A DNA stretch of 40,731 nucleotides, taken from positions 1-40,731 of the forward strand of contig CAKRNO010000015.1 in the NCBI GenBank assembly GCA_934371135.1. Reading direction: 5' to 3'. Under the pieces are notes generated by a model that saw nothing but the letters and a program-made list of their open reading frames with translations, was not told the DNA's origin and ran no database searches. This stretch comes from an uncultured Eubacteriales bacterium (GTDB lineage Bacteria; Bacillota; Clostridia; Oscillospirales; CAG-272). Each line of letters begins with the position of its first letter. Position 1 is the first letter of the stretch. A program made the position numbers and the translations under genes. This document shows, piece by piece, positions 16,346 to 23,985 of this stretch.

Positions 16346-16741
16346 TCATTCCCCCCGACAGACGGCACAGGTGCCGAATAGAATTGTCTGGCTCTCATCG
16401 AGCTGAAATCGCGACGTGGCGAGTATTTGCTTTTGCATGAAATCGGATACACACCCGGGCAGGTGAAACAGCCGCCCGCATACGGTGCATTTGAGATGCA
16501 GGTGCGTCCCGCACCGCTCCCCGCCGACGTATTGGTAATAGAAGGTCCTGCCCCGCCCGATGGTGAAGCGGCGGATATGCCCCTCCTCGGTGAGCACACC
16601 CAGGAGGCGGTACACCGTCGAGGCGCCGATCGGCGCTGTGCGCGTCAGCTCCCGCGCGAGCTCCCCCGCCGTGAACTGCTGCGCCGCGTGCGCGGCGAGG
16701 TAGCCGACGAGTGCCTCTTTCTGTTCGGTCTGATAGGTCAT
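16346..16741 (-). CDS. Fur-family metalloregulator (Zur/Fur/PerR type)
   Basis: A 131-residue DNA-binding repressor. Residues 25-60 form the winged helix with GASTVYRLLGVLTEEGHIRRF as recognition helix region. The dimerisation part contains HLHLKCTVCG (His80, His82, Cys85, Cys88) and a C-terminal CAVC (Cys125, Cys128), giving the structural four-Cys zinc site of the family. I start at ATG 16741, with GGAGGT 8-9 bases upstream. Its stop overlaps the exporter start region, so the two genes form an operon. A promoter at 17066-17094 and a Fur-type palindrome at 17033-17057 suggest metal-dependent autoregulation. Whether it senses Zn, Mn or Fe cannot be read from the sequence; the His-rich partner favours Zn-like metals. 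Confidence 0.92.
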   Translation of the reverse strand: MTYQTEQKEALVGYLAAHAAQQFTAGELARELTRTAPIGASTVYRLLGVLTEEGHIRRFTIGRGRTFYYQYVGGERCGTHLHLKCTVCGRLFHLPGCVSDFMQKQILATSRFQLDESQTILFGTCAVCRGE

Positions 16742-16757
16742 GGAGCCCACCTCCGGT

Positions 16758-16943
16758 GAGTGGTATTGCCGCCGGGCGGCAGTGGTATTCTGCCGTAGGC
16801 AGAGTGGTATTTCGTGCGTGGCACGAAGTGGTATTGCCGCGGGGCGACAGTGATATTCGCCGATGGCGAGTGATATTCCGCCGCGGGCGGAGTGGTATTG
16901 CCGCTTGCGCGGCAGCGGTATTCTGCCGCGGGCAGAGTGGTAT
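16758..16943 (-). repeat. array of eight hairpins with GTGGTAT linkers in the fur leader
   Basis: Nine copies of a heptamer (mostly GTGGTAT, variants GTGATAT and GCGGTAT on the plus strand) alternate with eight different inverted repeats of 13-17 bp: 16767-16781, 16789-16803, 16811-16827, 16835-16849, 16857-16869, 16877-16891, 16899-16914 and 16922-16936. Arms are 5-7 bp with 3-4 nt loops. The arms differ between units (TGCCGC/GCGGCA, TCTGCC/GGCAGA, TTCGTGC/GCACGAA, TCGCC/GGCGA, TCCGCC/GGCGGA) yet pairing is kept in seven of eight; unit 4 has one mismatch. The array ends just upstream of the fur ribosome site and lies inside the transcript predicted from the promoter at 17066-17094. Confidence 0.9.
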
Positions 16944-17032
16944 GGTTGCGGCGGGGTTTTGCGCCCGGCAACGCCCCGATGCTTCTCCACGCGACGGTTT
17001 TTTATGCGTTTGCGGCGGCAAATCGCCGTCGT

Positions 17033-17057
17033 GAATTTGAGAATTGCTCTCAATTTC
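17033..17057. promoter_or_regulatory. Fur-type operator
   Basis: Palindrome GAATTTGAGA / TCTCAATTTC with a 5-bp centre (ATTGC), nine of ten arm positions symmetric. It can also be read as a 7-1-7 Fur-family box TGAGAAT-T-GCTCTCA. It covers about +2 to +26 of the predicted fur transcript, a good place for repression. The half-site differs from B. subtilis Fur, Zur and PerR consensus boxes. Confidence 0.7.
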
Positions 17058-17065
17058 GCCCTGTT

Positions 17066-17094
17066 ATGATAGCACGGAAATCGTCCCCTGTCAA
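17066..17094 (-). promoter_or_regulatory. sigma-A promoter of the fur-exporter operon
   Basis: Minus strand TTGACA (17094-17089), 17-bp spacer, TATCAT (17071-17066). Predicted transcription start near 17059, giving a leader of about 318 nt that includes the eight-hairpin array. Confidence 0.82.
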
Positions 17095-17419
17095 GCCCAC
17101 CGCAAGAAAAACGCCCTTTTTATTCATAATCATTTCGCCCGTGTCCGTCTGCCTCCCCCGCCATCGATCACCTTTTCACCTCTCCGTCGCGCTCGTCTGC
17201 CCGTCCCTCCCCGCCGTTGCCCTCACTCCCCGCGCCGCTTTTTTTGTGCGCCCGGGCGGGCGACGTTACCCCAATTAACATCCCCGACAGGTTTTCCATG
17301 TCAACCGGAGGTCTTTCCCATAGGTAGGGGCAAGGCATTTGTTTTCCTTATCCGTTTTCGTTTTTCAAGTTTCGGTTATGCGAGTTCCGACATCTTTGCG
17401 TTCAACGGAACACGAATTT

Positions 17420-17443
17420 GTAGGGGCGACCATTGGTCACCCG
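17420..17443. repeat. dispersed palindromic repeat, single copy
   Basis: 24-bp copy of the GTAGGGGCGACC..GGTCGCCCG repeat with one change (GGTCACCCG). No partner copy in inverted orientation nearby. Confidence 0.8.
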
Positions 17444-17623
17444 CGTTCATTTATATATCAAATGGTAGCAGACGCCAAAGGGGGCGTGAAGCACCGTAGC
17501 AATTCGGCGCCCCCGCGCCGGTGGCTCGTCCGTCCGCACACCGTACCCGTCTTCCCGCGCGCCGCTTCGCTACCCACCGGGGTGTCATTCCCTGCAACAG
17601 CACCCCGGAGCGCATAAGCAAAG

Positions 17624-17687
17624 GCGTTTCCCGCGGAAACGCTACCACGAACAAACGGTCTCCCTGACAAAAGTGTAACGTTCGTGG
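17624..17687 (+). repeat. two-hairpin repeat, copy D
   Basis: Hairpin 1: GCGTTTCC (17624-17631) / GGAAACGC (17635-17642), 8 bp, loop CGC. Hairpin 2: CCACGAAC (17645-17652) / GTTCGTGG (17680-17687), perfect 8 bp but with a sequence different from copies A-C. The loop keeps AAACGGTCTCCCTGACAAAAG. Confidence 0.8.
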
Positions 17688-17732
17688 CGCTCACTGCATC
17701 CCCTATCGCCATCCCCCAAGCATTGTAAACTC

Positions 17733-17799
17733 CTATTTTCGCCGCGCGAAAATAGATAAGGCGAGCAAACGCTATCCCCGACCAAAGCTGAATGCTCGC
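17733..17799 (+). repeat. two-hairpin repeat, copy E
   Basis: Hairpin 1: CTATTTTCGC (17733-17742) / GCGAAAATAG (17746-17755), perfect 10 bp, loop CGC. Hairpin 2: GCGAGCA (17761-17767) / TGCTCGC (17793-17799), perfect 7 bp, again a different stem. The loop retains AACGCTATCCCCGACCAAAG, a diverged form of the common loop. Confidence 0.78.
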
Positions 17800-17955
17800 T
17801 TGGATTCGGGTCTCGACGCTGCGCCTGCGATGCCTTTGGCATCGGCTAGGCTGAAGTTTCCCCAACGGGGAAACTTTTGGCGGTCTTCCGCGGCTCTGAC
17901 AGTCCACTGGACTGTCATTCACTACCGCTCCCCTCCGAATCCCATTACGCAGAAG

Positions 17956-17988
17956 AAGCCCTCGCATCCGCTAGGGATGCGAGGGCTT
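17956..17988 (-). terminator. terminator of the tRNA-Thr gene
   Basis: Perfect 14-bp stem AAGCCCTCGCATCC (17956-17969) / GGATGCGAGGGCTT (17975-17988) with a 5-nt loop, three bases after the encoded CCA end of the tRNA. On the minus strand the stem ends in TT and runs into CTTCT, a weak T tract. Confidence 0.8.
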
Positions 17989-17990
17989 CA

Positions 17991-18066
17991 TGGAGCTGCT
18001 AATGGGATTCGGACCCATGACCTCGTCATTACCAATGACGTGCTCTACCGACTGAGCTATAGCAGC
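17991..18066 (-). tRNA. tRNA-Thr (anticodon GGT)
   Basis: On the minus strand a 76-nt cloverleaf: acceptor GCTGCTA paired with TAGCAGC, D-arm with GCTCAGTCGGTAGAGC, anticodon stem CGTCA/TGACG with loop TTGGTAA (anticodon GGT, reading ACC/ACT), T-arm ATGGGTCCGAATCCCAT, discriminator T and an encoded CCA (17993-17991). It stands alone, with its own promoter and terminator. Confidence 0.97.
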
Positions 18067-18084
18067 GTTTCAAACGCATAGGGT

Positions 18085-18113
18085 ATTATAACAAACGCCC
18101 CGGGGTTTGTCAA
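18085..18113 (-). promoter_or_regulatory. sigma-A promoter of tRNA-Thr
   Basis: Minus strand TTGACA (18113-18108), 17 bp, TATAAT (18090-18085): a full consensus promoter ending 18 bp before the tRNA 5' end. Confidence 0.9.
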
Positions 18114-18200
18114 TAGCCACCCCCGAAAAATTCTCGGAAACCATCAAAAAGCGACGGACGCGCCGTTTCCCTGCCGCTTTTTTACCATGTCGGGCATATT

Positions 18201-18227
18201 TTAGCACTCTCGGCGTTAGAGTGCTAA
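18201..18227. promoter_or_regulatory. CIRCE operator (HrcA binding site)
   Basis: TTAGCACTC (18201-18209), nine bases, GAGTGCTAA (18219-18227): an exact match to the CIRCE consensus TTAGCACTC-N9-GAGTGCTAA. It lies 157 bp before the clpB start, so heat-shock control by HrcA repression is expected. hrcA itself is not in the window. Confidence 0.96.
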
Positions 18228-18383
18228 TGTTTACTCTTTGTTCATATTTACCCCTCTAATTGTTCACAGATTGCGGGTACCATAAAGGCAAATAAGAAAA
18301 AAGCCAACACCGAACGGCGCCGGGTGACCAAAGCCCGGGACCGGGCGGCTGACCGCCGGGCAACCGGCAGAAGGAGGTCCTTT

Positions 18384-20972
18384 ATGAACACCCAAAGATT
18401 CACCCAAAAAAGCATGGCGGCGCTGGAGGATGCGCAGAGCATCGCATCGCGTAACGCCAACCAACAGCTGGAACAGATCCATGTGCTCCTTGCCCTGCTC
18501 TCCGATGCGGACGGGCTGGCAAACGGCATCTTCGCCAAGATGGGCACCGATACCGCCGCCCTGAAACGTGCTCTGGAAGCCGCCGTCGAGCGGTTGCCGA
18601 AGGTACGCGGCAGTGCGACCGAAGCGGGCAAAATTTACGTCTCGCAGTCCCTGAACGAAGCACTGGCGTACGCCGAGGAAAAGGCGGACACCATGCGGGA
18701 CGATTACGTCTCCGTCGAGCACCTGCTCCTTTCGCTGACCGAGAAAGCGGACGCGACCCTCGCGCCGATCCTGAAGAATGCGGGCGTGACGGACGCCGCC
18801 CTGCTCGCCGCCGTCAAGGCGGTGCGTGGCAACAGCCGTGCATCGGGCGACAACCCCGAGGCGACCTATGACGCCCTCAAAAAGTACGGGCAGGACCTGG
18901 TCGAGGCGGCGCGGAGCCAGAAGCTGGACCCGGTCATCGGGCGTGACGACGAAATCCGTAACGTCATCCGTATTCTTTCCCGTAAAACCAAGAATAACCC
19001 CTGCCTCATCGGTGAGCCCGGTGTCGGTAAGACTGCCGTCGCCGAGGGGCTGGCACAGCGTATCGTGCGCGGCGACGTCCCCGAAAATCTGAAGGACCGC
19101 ACCGTGTTCTCGCTCGATATGGGCGCGCTCGTCGCCGGGGCGAAGTACCGCGGCGAGTTTGAGGAGCGTCTCAAAGCCGTGCTGAACGAGGTCAAGTCCT
19201 CCGACGGCAAGATCATTCTCTTTATCGATGAGCTGCACACCATCGTCGGCGCGGGTAAAACCGAGGGCGCGATGGACGCCGGCAACCTCTTAAAGCCGAT
19301 GCTCGCCCGCGGCGAGCTGCACTGCATCGGTGCGACGACCCTGGACGAATACCGGAAATATATCGAAAAGGATCCCGCTCTTGAGCGTCGTTTCCAGCCC
19401 GTCCTTATCGACGAGCCGTCCGTCGAGGACACGATTGCCATTCTGCGTGGGCTCAAGGAGCGGTACGAGGTCTATCACGGGGTGAAGATCCACGACGCCG
19501 CACTGATTGCCGCCGCGACCCTGTCGCACCGGTATATCACCGACCGTTTCCTGCCGGATAAGGCGATCGACCTCGTGGATGAAGCCTGCGCGCTCATCAA
19601 GACCGAGATGAACTCCATGCCGACCGAAATGGATGAGATCTCCCGCCGTATCATGCAGCATGAGATCGAGGAGACTGCCCTTTCCCACGAGACGGATAAG
19701 CTCTCGCAGGAGCACCTCGCCGAGATCCGCCGCGAGCTGGCGGAAGACCGCGAGACTTTCGCCGCCATGAAGACCCGTTGGGAGGCGGAAAAGGCGTCCA
19801 TCGGCAAGGCACAGAAGATCCGCGAGGAGATCGAAGCCACCAACGCCGCGATCGAAAAAGCGCAGAACGCCTACGACCTCAACCGTGCGGCAGAGCTGAA
19901 ATACGGTAAGCTCCCCGAGCTGCAGAAACAGCTCGCCGAAGCCGAGAGCAAAGAAAACACCACCACGACCCTGCTCCGTAACGCCGTCACGGAGGAGGAG
20001 ATCGCGCGGATCGTCGCCCGCTGGACGGGGATCCCGGTCTCCAAGCTCATGACGGGCGAGCGCGAGAAGATCCTCCACATGGAAGAAATTCTTCACAAGC
20101 GTGTCATCGGGCAGGACGAGGCGGTCAGCCGCGTGGCGGACGCCATCCTGCGTTCGCGTGCGGGCATCCAGGACCCGAACCGTCCGCTCGGCTCGTTCCT
20201 GTTCCTGGGGCCGACAGGTGTCGGTAAGACCGAGCTGGCGAAGACCCTGTGCGAGACCCTGTTCGACGATGAGAAGAACCTCATCCGTATCGATATGTCG
20301 GAGTATATGGAGAAGCACTCCGTGTCGCGTCTGATCGGCGCGCCTCCCGGATACGTCGGCTACGATGAGGGCGGTCAGCTGACCGAGGCGGTCCGCCGTC
20401 ATCCCTACTCCGTCGTGCTGTTCGATGAAGTCGAAAAGGCGCACCCCGATGTGTGGAACCTGCTGCTCCAGGTGCTCGACGACGGTCGTATCACCGACAG
20501 CCAGGGGCGCACGGTGGACTTCAAGAACACCATCCTGATTCTGACCTCCAACCTCGGCTCCGAGGCGATCCTCGAGGGGATTGACGCGAACGGCAACATC
20601 TCCGAGGAAGCGCGCAGCACCGTCACGGCGCTCCTGCGCCGGAGCTTCCGCCCCGAATTTCTCAACCGTCTCGACGAAATTGTGTTCTTCCGTCCGCTGA
20701 CGCGTGACAACATCTCGCACATCGTCGATCTGCTCCTCACCGGGCTCAACAACCGCCTGGCGGAGAAGCATCTGACCATGACCGTGACCGACAGCGCCAA
20801 GGCACACATCATCGAGTCCGGCTACGATCCCGTCTACGGTGCGCGTCCGCTGCGCCGTTATCTGCAGAGCCATGTGGAGACCCTCGTCGCACGCAAGATT
20901 GTCGAGGACGATCCGGCACCCGAGACCCATTTCACGCTGGACTTTGACGGCACGGAGCTGACGCTGCGCTGA
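18384..20972 (+). CDS. clpB: ATP-dependent disaggregase ClpB
   Basis: Hsp100 chaperone that extracts proteins from aggregates together with DnaK. The 862-residue product has the N-terminal Clp repeat domain (MNTQRFTQKSMAALEDAQ onward), AAA1 with Walker A GEPGVGKTA near 211 and FIDELHTIVGAG, a long coiled-coil M domain around residues 400-530 that distinguishes ClpB from ClpA and ClpC, AAA2 with Walker A GPTGVGKTE near 609 and VVLFDEVEKAHPDV, and the C-terminal D2-small domain. Length equals that of E. coli ClpB. ATG 18384 is preceded by AAGGAGG at 7-8 bases; the frame is open 20 codons further upstream without similarity. A single-gene unit between CIRCE and a strong terminator. Its wobble positions look similar to neighbouring genes. 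Confidence 0.98.
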   Translation: MNTQRFTQKSMAALEDAQSIASRNANQQLEQIHVLLALLSDADGLANGIFAKMGTDTAALKRALEAAVERLPKVRGSATEAGKIYVSQSLNEALAYAEEKADTMRDDYVSVEHLLLSLTEKADATLAPILKNAGVTDAALLAAVKAVRGNSRASGDNPEATYDALKKYGQDLVEAARSQKLDPVIGRDDEIRNVIRILSRKTKNNPCLIGEPGVGKTAVAEGLAQRIVRGDVPENLKDRTVFSLDMGALVAGAKYRGEFEERLKAVLNEVKSSDGKIILFIDELHTIVGAGKTEGAMDAGNLLKPMLARGELHCIGATTLDEYRKYIEKDPALERRFQPVLIDEPSVEDTIAILRGLKERYEVYHGVKIHDAALIAAATLSHRYITDRFLPDKAIDLVDEACALIKTEMNSMPTEMDEISRRIMQHEIEETALSHETDKLSQEHLAEIRRELAEDRETFAAMKTRWEAEKASIGKAQKIREEIEATNAAIEKAQNAYDLNRAAELKYGKLPELQKQLAEAESKENTTTTLLRNAVTEEEIARIVARWTGIPVSKLMTGEREKILHMEEILHKRVIGQDEAVSRVADAILRSRAGIQDPNRPLGSFLFLGPTGVGKTELAKTLCETLFDDEKNLIRIDMSEYMEKHSVSRLIGAPPGYVGYDEGGQLTEAVRRHPYSVVLFDEVEKAHPDVWNLLLQVLDDGRITDSQGRTVDFKNTILILTSNLGSEAILEGIDANGNISEEARSTVTALLRRSFRPEFLNRLDEIVFFRPLTRDNISHIVDLLLTGLNNRLAEKHLTMTVTDSAKAHIIESGYDPVYGARPLRRYLQSHVETLVARKIVEDDPAPETHFTLDFDGTELTLR

Positions 20973-21033
20973 CGGCAAGAGCAGTCCCGCCCGGGCGCCG
21001 CAGGGCGCCCGACAAAAAAGAAAACAATTCTTT

Positions 21034-21069
21034 ACATCTCCCGCGCTTGCGGGGGATGTTTCTTTTTTT
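21034..21069 (+). terminator. Rho-independent terminator of clpB
   Basis: Stem ACATCTCCCGC (21034-21044) / GCGGGGGATGT (21049-21059), eleven pairs with one G-U, loop GCTT, followed by TTCTTTTTTT. Confidence 0.92.
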
Positions 21070-21277
21070 GCCTGGACACCCGGCGAGCCGCGGCGCTGCC
21101 GTCTCCGGCGCAAACTATGATTTTCGCAACTTAACATACCCGATAAATTCCGTAATATTCGTGCTTTTCCGCTAATACTTTCAAAGTGTCGTTGATTTTC
21201 GCAACTTTTTTCACCCTTTGCGCCGTTCTCCTCTCTCCCCGGCTTCCGTGCTTTTCCGGGCGCAGCGGATGTGCAAA

Positions 21278-21304
21278 GCGCCCCGGGCAATATGCCCGGG
21301 GCGC
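21278..21304 (-). terminator. hairpin after the DUF308 gene
   Basis: Perfect 12-bp stem GCGCCCCGGGCA / TGCCCGGGGCGC with a 3-nt loop, 63 bp past the stop. On the minus strand it is followed only by CTTTGC, so termination would be weak. Confidence 0.6.
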
Positions 21305-21366
21305 CCGTTATGTGCCGTATGTATACGGTGTGCGTTTTATGTGTTTGCGCGTGAGCGGGATGCGCT

Positions 21367-22335
21367 TCAGCGCGTTTCGGCGCCACTCGGTGCCTCGGTT
21401 GTCTCCGGCGCCTCATCCGCTGCGGCGGGGTCGCTGCCGCCCTCACGGGCGGTGTCGGCGGGGTCGGTCGTGTCTGCCGGTACCGTCGTTTCATAGGGGT
21501 TCACAGGAACTTCCGACGCCGTGTACGGCTCCGTATGAAGCGCCTCTGCCGTGCCGAACGTCGCGGGCGCCATGTCAACGGTGTCCGCCGGGCGGGCGAT
21601 CGCCGCCTGTTTTTTGCTCTCCTTTGCGGCGCGCTTCTCCGCCCGCGTCAGGCGGTGCTTTTCCGTCCTCCCCGTCCCGTCGGGGGCGTCCGTCCCCGCG
21701 GTCGGTGCGGTGCCGTCATCCAGCACGGTCACGAGCTCACCGCTCGCGCGCAGGTCCTCGCGCAGGGTCTCGCGCGTTCTGTGCTCAACATAATAGAGAT
21801 AACCGATGGAGAGCAGGTTCTGAATACCGTCGATCATCAGGGCGATACCGATGACCTTCGACACCTTGACGAGTTCCTCCGCAAAATCGAACCGCACGCG
21901 GATGAGCGCGGTGCCGAACGAGATGGAGGCGGCGGCGAGCACCAGCATGATCCACCACACAGCGGAGCGATAGCGCTTCGAGAGGATGGCGGTCTGGAGC
22001 TTGAAGGCGCCGTCAATCATGAGATAAATGCCGGCGATGAAGGTGAGGTACTCAAACGCCCCCTGGTGGGAAAAGATCATGAACCCGCCGCAGACGGCGG
22101 CGACCCCGCCGAGCACCATCTTTGCCCAGAAGCGGAAGCCCCGCTCCTCGTTCGCGAGCGTCAGGGCGATGAACGCCACGGCGAAAACAATCGCCGTCAC
22201 ACCGATACCGATGCGCACGCCCTTCAGCGCGTCCTCGGGAAAGGACAGGAAGCAGAGCCCGCCCGCCGTGAACAGGATGGCGAACAGCAGGTAGCCCCAC
22301 TTGAAATTTTTGATTTTTTGCCAGAGTTTTTTCAT
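21367..22335 (-). CDS. DUF308/HdeD-like membrane protein with disordered tail
   Basis: A 322-residue membrane protein. Residues 15-210 contain six hydrophobic segments arranged as in the DUF308/HdeD family (YLLFAILFTAGGLCFL, MVLGGVAAVCGGFMIF, YLTFIAGIYLMIDGAFKL, WWIMLVLAAASISFGTALI, VIGIALMIDGIQNL). The repeated phrase LMIDGAF/LMIDGIQ suggests internal duplication. From about residue 225 the chain is charged and then Ala/Thr/Pro/Glu-rich, likely disordered. I start at ATG 22335 with AAGGAG 8-9 bases upstream; the upstream 43 codons of open frame are Arg/Cys-rich and unlikely to be translated. Function unknown; E. coli HdeD is linked to acid resistance but that should not be transferred. Confidence 0.8.
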   Translation of the reverse strand: MKKLWQKIKNFKWGYLLFAILFTAGGLCFLSFPEDALKGVRIGIGVTAIVFAVAFIALTLANEERGFRFWAKMVLGGVAAVCGGFMIFSHQGAFEYLTFIAGIYLMIDGAFKLQTAILSKRYRSAVWWIMLVLAAASISFGTALIRVRFDFAEELVKVSKVIGIALMIDGIQNLLSIGYLYYVEHRTRETLREDLRASGELVTVLDDGTAPTAGTDAPDGTGRTEKHRLTRAEKRAAKESKKQAAIARPADTVDMAPATFGTAEALHTEPYTASEVPVNPYETTVPADTTDPADTAREGGSDPAAADEAPETTEAPSGAETR

Positions 22336-22639
22336 ATCGTTCTCCTTTTTCTGAAAGGGATAAATGGACGCTATAAGATAGCGCGGGGAGGGGAGCCGCG
22401 CGCAGTTGCGCCTTTGCGTAGGCGAGTGCCTCCGGCATCTCGAAGCCGCGCACAGCCCGCGCAATATGCCGGGGCACGAAACTGCGCCCCGTCACGCTCT
22501 GCGCATCGCCGGCTCCGGCGGCTGACCGCGCTCGGCGCGTATCACTTTTGCGGCGCGCATCTCCGGGGAGCAATCACCCACTCCTGCGTACGCACCCGTC
22601 TCCGGGGCGTGCAGCGTGTTTCCGGGACCGCCGTGCCAG
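22336..22639. other. intergenic region, histidine phosphatase / DUF308 gene
   Basis: 304 bp, GC-rich. A short hairpin CGCTAT/ATAGCG (22369-22383) lies 34 bp upstream of the DUF308 start. No clear promoter or terminator seen. Confidence 0.55.
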
Positions 22640-23278
22640 TCAGGCACGCGGCGGGGGTACGAGACGGAGCTCGCCCAGATACCCGTCGTTGCCGTAGGTG
22701 GCGAGGTGGAACCGCTCACCGTCGTGCTCAAAGACAGATACGGACGCGTTTGAAGCGAGACGCAGGCGCTGTACGTCCGCCGGCGCGAGCCCGAGCACGC
22801 GGGCGGTGAACATACAGATGACCGCCGCGTGGGACGCGATGAGAATCTTCTCGTCCGGGTTTTCGGCGACAATCCGGGAAATCGTCTCATAAAGGCGATC
22901 TGCCGCGTGCTGTGTCGGCTCGCCGTGCGGCGGGACAGAGCAGCCGAGGTCAACGCGGAAGGTGCGGTATTCCTCCGCCCATTTTTCTTTGATGAGGGTA
23001 AAGGGGAGCCCCTCCCAGTCGCCCGCATCAATTTCACGAAGTCCGGGATCGGGTATGACCGGGAGACCGAGCCTCGCCGCGAGCGGTGCCGCCGTCTGCA
23101 TGGTGCGCTTGAGATCGGAGGCGTAGACGCGCGTGATACCGAACGAGGAAAGATACTCCGCAGCGCGTTCCGCCTGCCGCTTTCCGAAATCGGTCAGTGG
23201 CAAGTCCGTATGACCGAGGAGCCGTCTCTCGAGGTTCCCCATGCTTTGTCCGTGACGAATGAGATAAATGGTGGTCAT
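22640..23278 (-). CDS. histidine phosphatase family protein (phosphoglycerate mutase-like)
   Basis: A 212-residue member of the histidine phosphatase superfamily, branch 1. The N-terminal MTTIYLIRHGQSMGN carries the RHG motif with catalytic His9; SDLKRTMQTA, the acidic REIDAGDWEG and the second catalytic His in ASHAAVICMF follow. Likely cytoplasmic. Substrate cannot be told: homologues include cofactor-dependent phosphoglycerate mutase-like, alpha-ribazole phosphatase and broad phosphatases. The length is shorter than true GpmA (about 230-250), so a general phosphatase is more likely than glycolytic mutase. The ATG at 23278 is fixed by similarity but has no evident Shine-Dalgarno sequence (AAAATTGAC upstream), unlike nearly every other gene here. 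Confidence 0.9.
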   Translation of the reverse strand: MTTIYLIRHGQSMGNLERRLLGHTDLPLTDFGKRQAERAAEYLSSFGITRVYASDLKRTMQTAAPLAARLGLPVIPDPGLREIDAGDWEGLPFTLIKEKWAEEYRTFRVDLGCSVPPHGEPTQHAADRLYETISRIVAENPDEKILIASHAAVICMFTARVLGLAPADVQRLRLASNASVSVFEHDGERFHLATYGNDGYLGELRLVPPPRA

Positions 23279-23969
23279 GTCAATTTTCGCAATCTAATGT
23301 AAATTTGGTATCCCCGGCGCAACGCGTCTCGCCCAGGGCGGTCAGAAAGGTCGCCGAGGGAGCAGGGGAGCGCCGGAGTGCGCAGACAAAGAAGCCGGCG
23401 GCAGGTGCAACATAAGCAAGTATGAAAAAGCCTTGCTTCAAAATGCATTTGCACTTGTGCAAGCAGAGGATCTCTCCACAAGGTAATTGTACCACACCGG
23501 CGGCAAAATTGCAACGCCGTTCTGCGCCTGCTTTTGTAAATCTTTCTGCATCGCAACCAAAAAGCACGGCGTGTGCCGGAATGTCGACGTATTGCATTTA
23601 TTGCCTTATCAACTATGAATTTTTCATGTCGAAATCGTGTCGAAATCGGTCGGCGTAATGACAACGACCATTGTCAGTATGTCAGTAACTCGTAGCGATA
23701 GCGCAAAGCGGCAGGCACAATCCGGTAATTCTGACGGTAATTTCAGGGAACTGAATTTGTAAATCTTACCGTTTCTGCGCAAAGAAAAATCATAAATTCC
23801 GTCAAATCGCGTCAAAATCAGCCAAAACGCCCCAAAACCCCTAGAAAAATTTCAAAAAATACACCGAGAGACGTGGGGGCGCAGCGCGTCAATGGCAAAA
23901 AGCCGATAAAACAGTAAAAATCAGCGTATTCGCTGCATATTTTTACGCGTGAAAGCCGGAAAAGTGGAT

Positions 23970-23985
23970 TGTTTAACGTGGAACA
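23970..23985. promoter_or_regulatory. parS-like site 1 (degenerate)
   Basis: TGTTTAACGTGGAACA matches the consensus TGTTTCACGTGAAACA at 14 of 16 positions and is embedded in a longer palindrome GGATTGTT/AACAATCC. Confidence 0.65.

Larger units (their letters stand above)
17095..17955. other. intergenic region upstream of fur with repeats and hairpins
   Basis: No supported gene. The first half is plain. It holds one copy of the dispersed palindromic repeat (17420-17443), two copies of the two-hairpin repeat (17624-17799), and three further near-perfect hairpins: CGATGCC/GGCATCG at 17828-17844, AAGTTTCCCC/GGGGAAACTT at 17854-17876, and GACAGTCCA/TGGACTGTC at 17898-17916. Short open frames across the region translate repeats and are not credible. 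Confidence 0.7.
18067..18383. other. divergent control region tRNA-Thr / clpB
   Basis: 317 bp holding the tRNA promoter, the CIRCE operator and the clpB leader. A weak clpB promoter may be CTGCCG (18171-18176) and CATATT (18195-18200) directly before CIRCE; this is uncertain. The clpB leader after CIRCE contains a GC-rich stretch with CCGGGC/GCCGGG-like pairing. Confidence 0.6.
20973..21366. other. convergent intergenic region clpB / DUF308 gene
   Basis: 394 bp with the clpB terminator and, on the other side, a GC-rich hairpin for the minus-strand gene. The middle (21100-21200) is AT-richer with no further feature seen. Confidence 0.7.

Noticed and set aside
16758..16943. CRISPR array
   Set aside because: The unit is only 20-24 bp, the constant part is 7 bp and the variable parts are self-complementary, unlike spacers; no cas genes are present.
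16758..16943. Array as multiple Fur operators
   Set aside because: The palindromes are GC-rich, differ in sequence and share no Fur-like half-site; the only Fur-type box seen is at 17033-17057.
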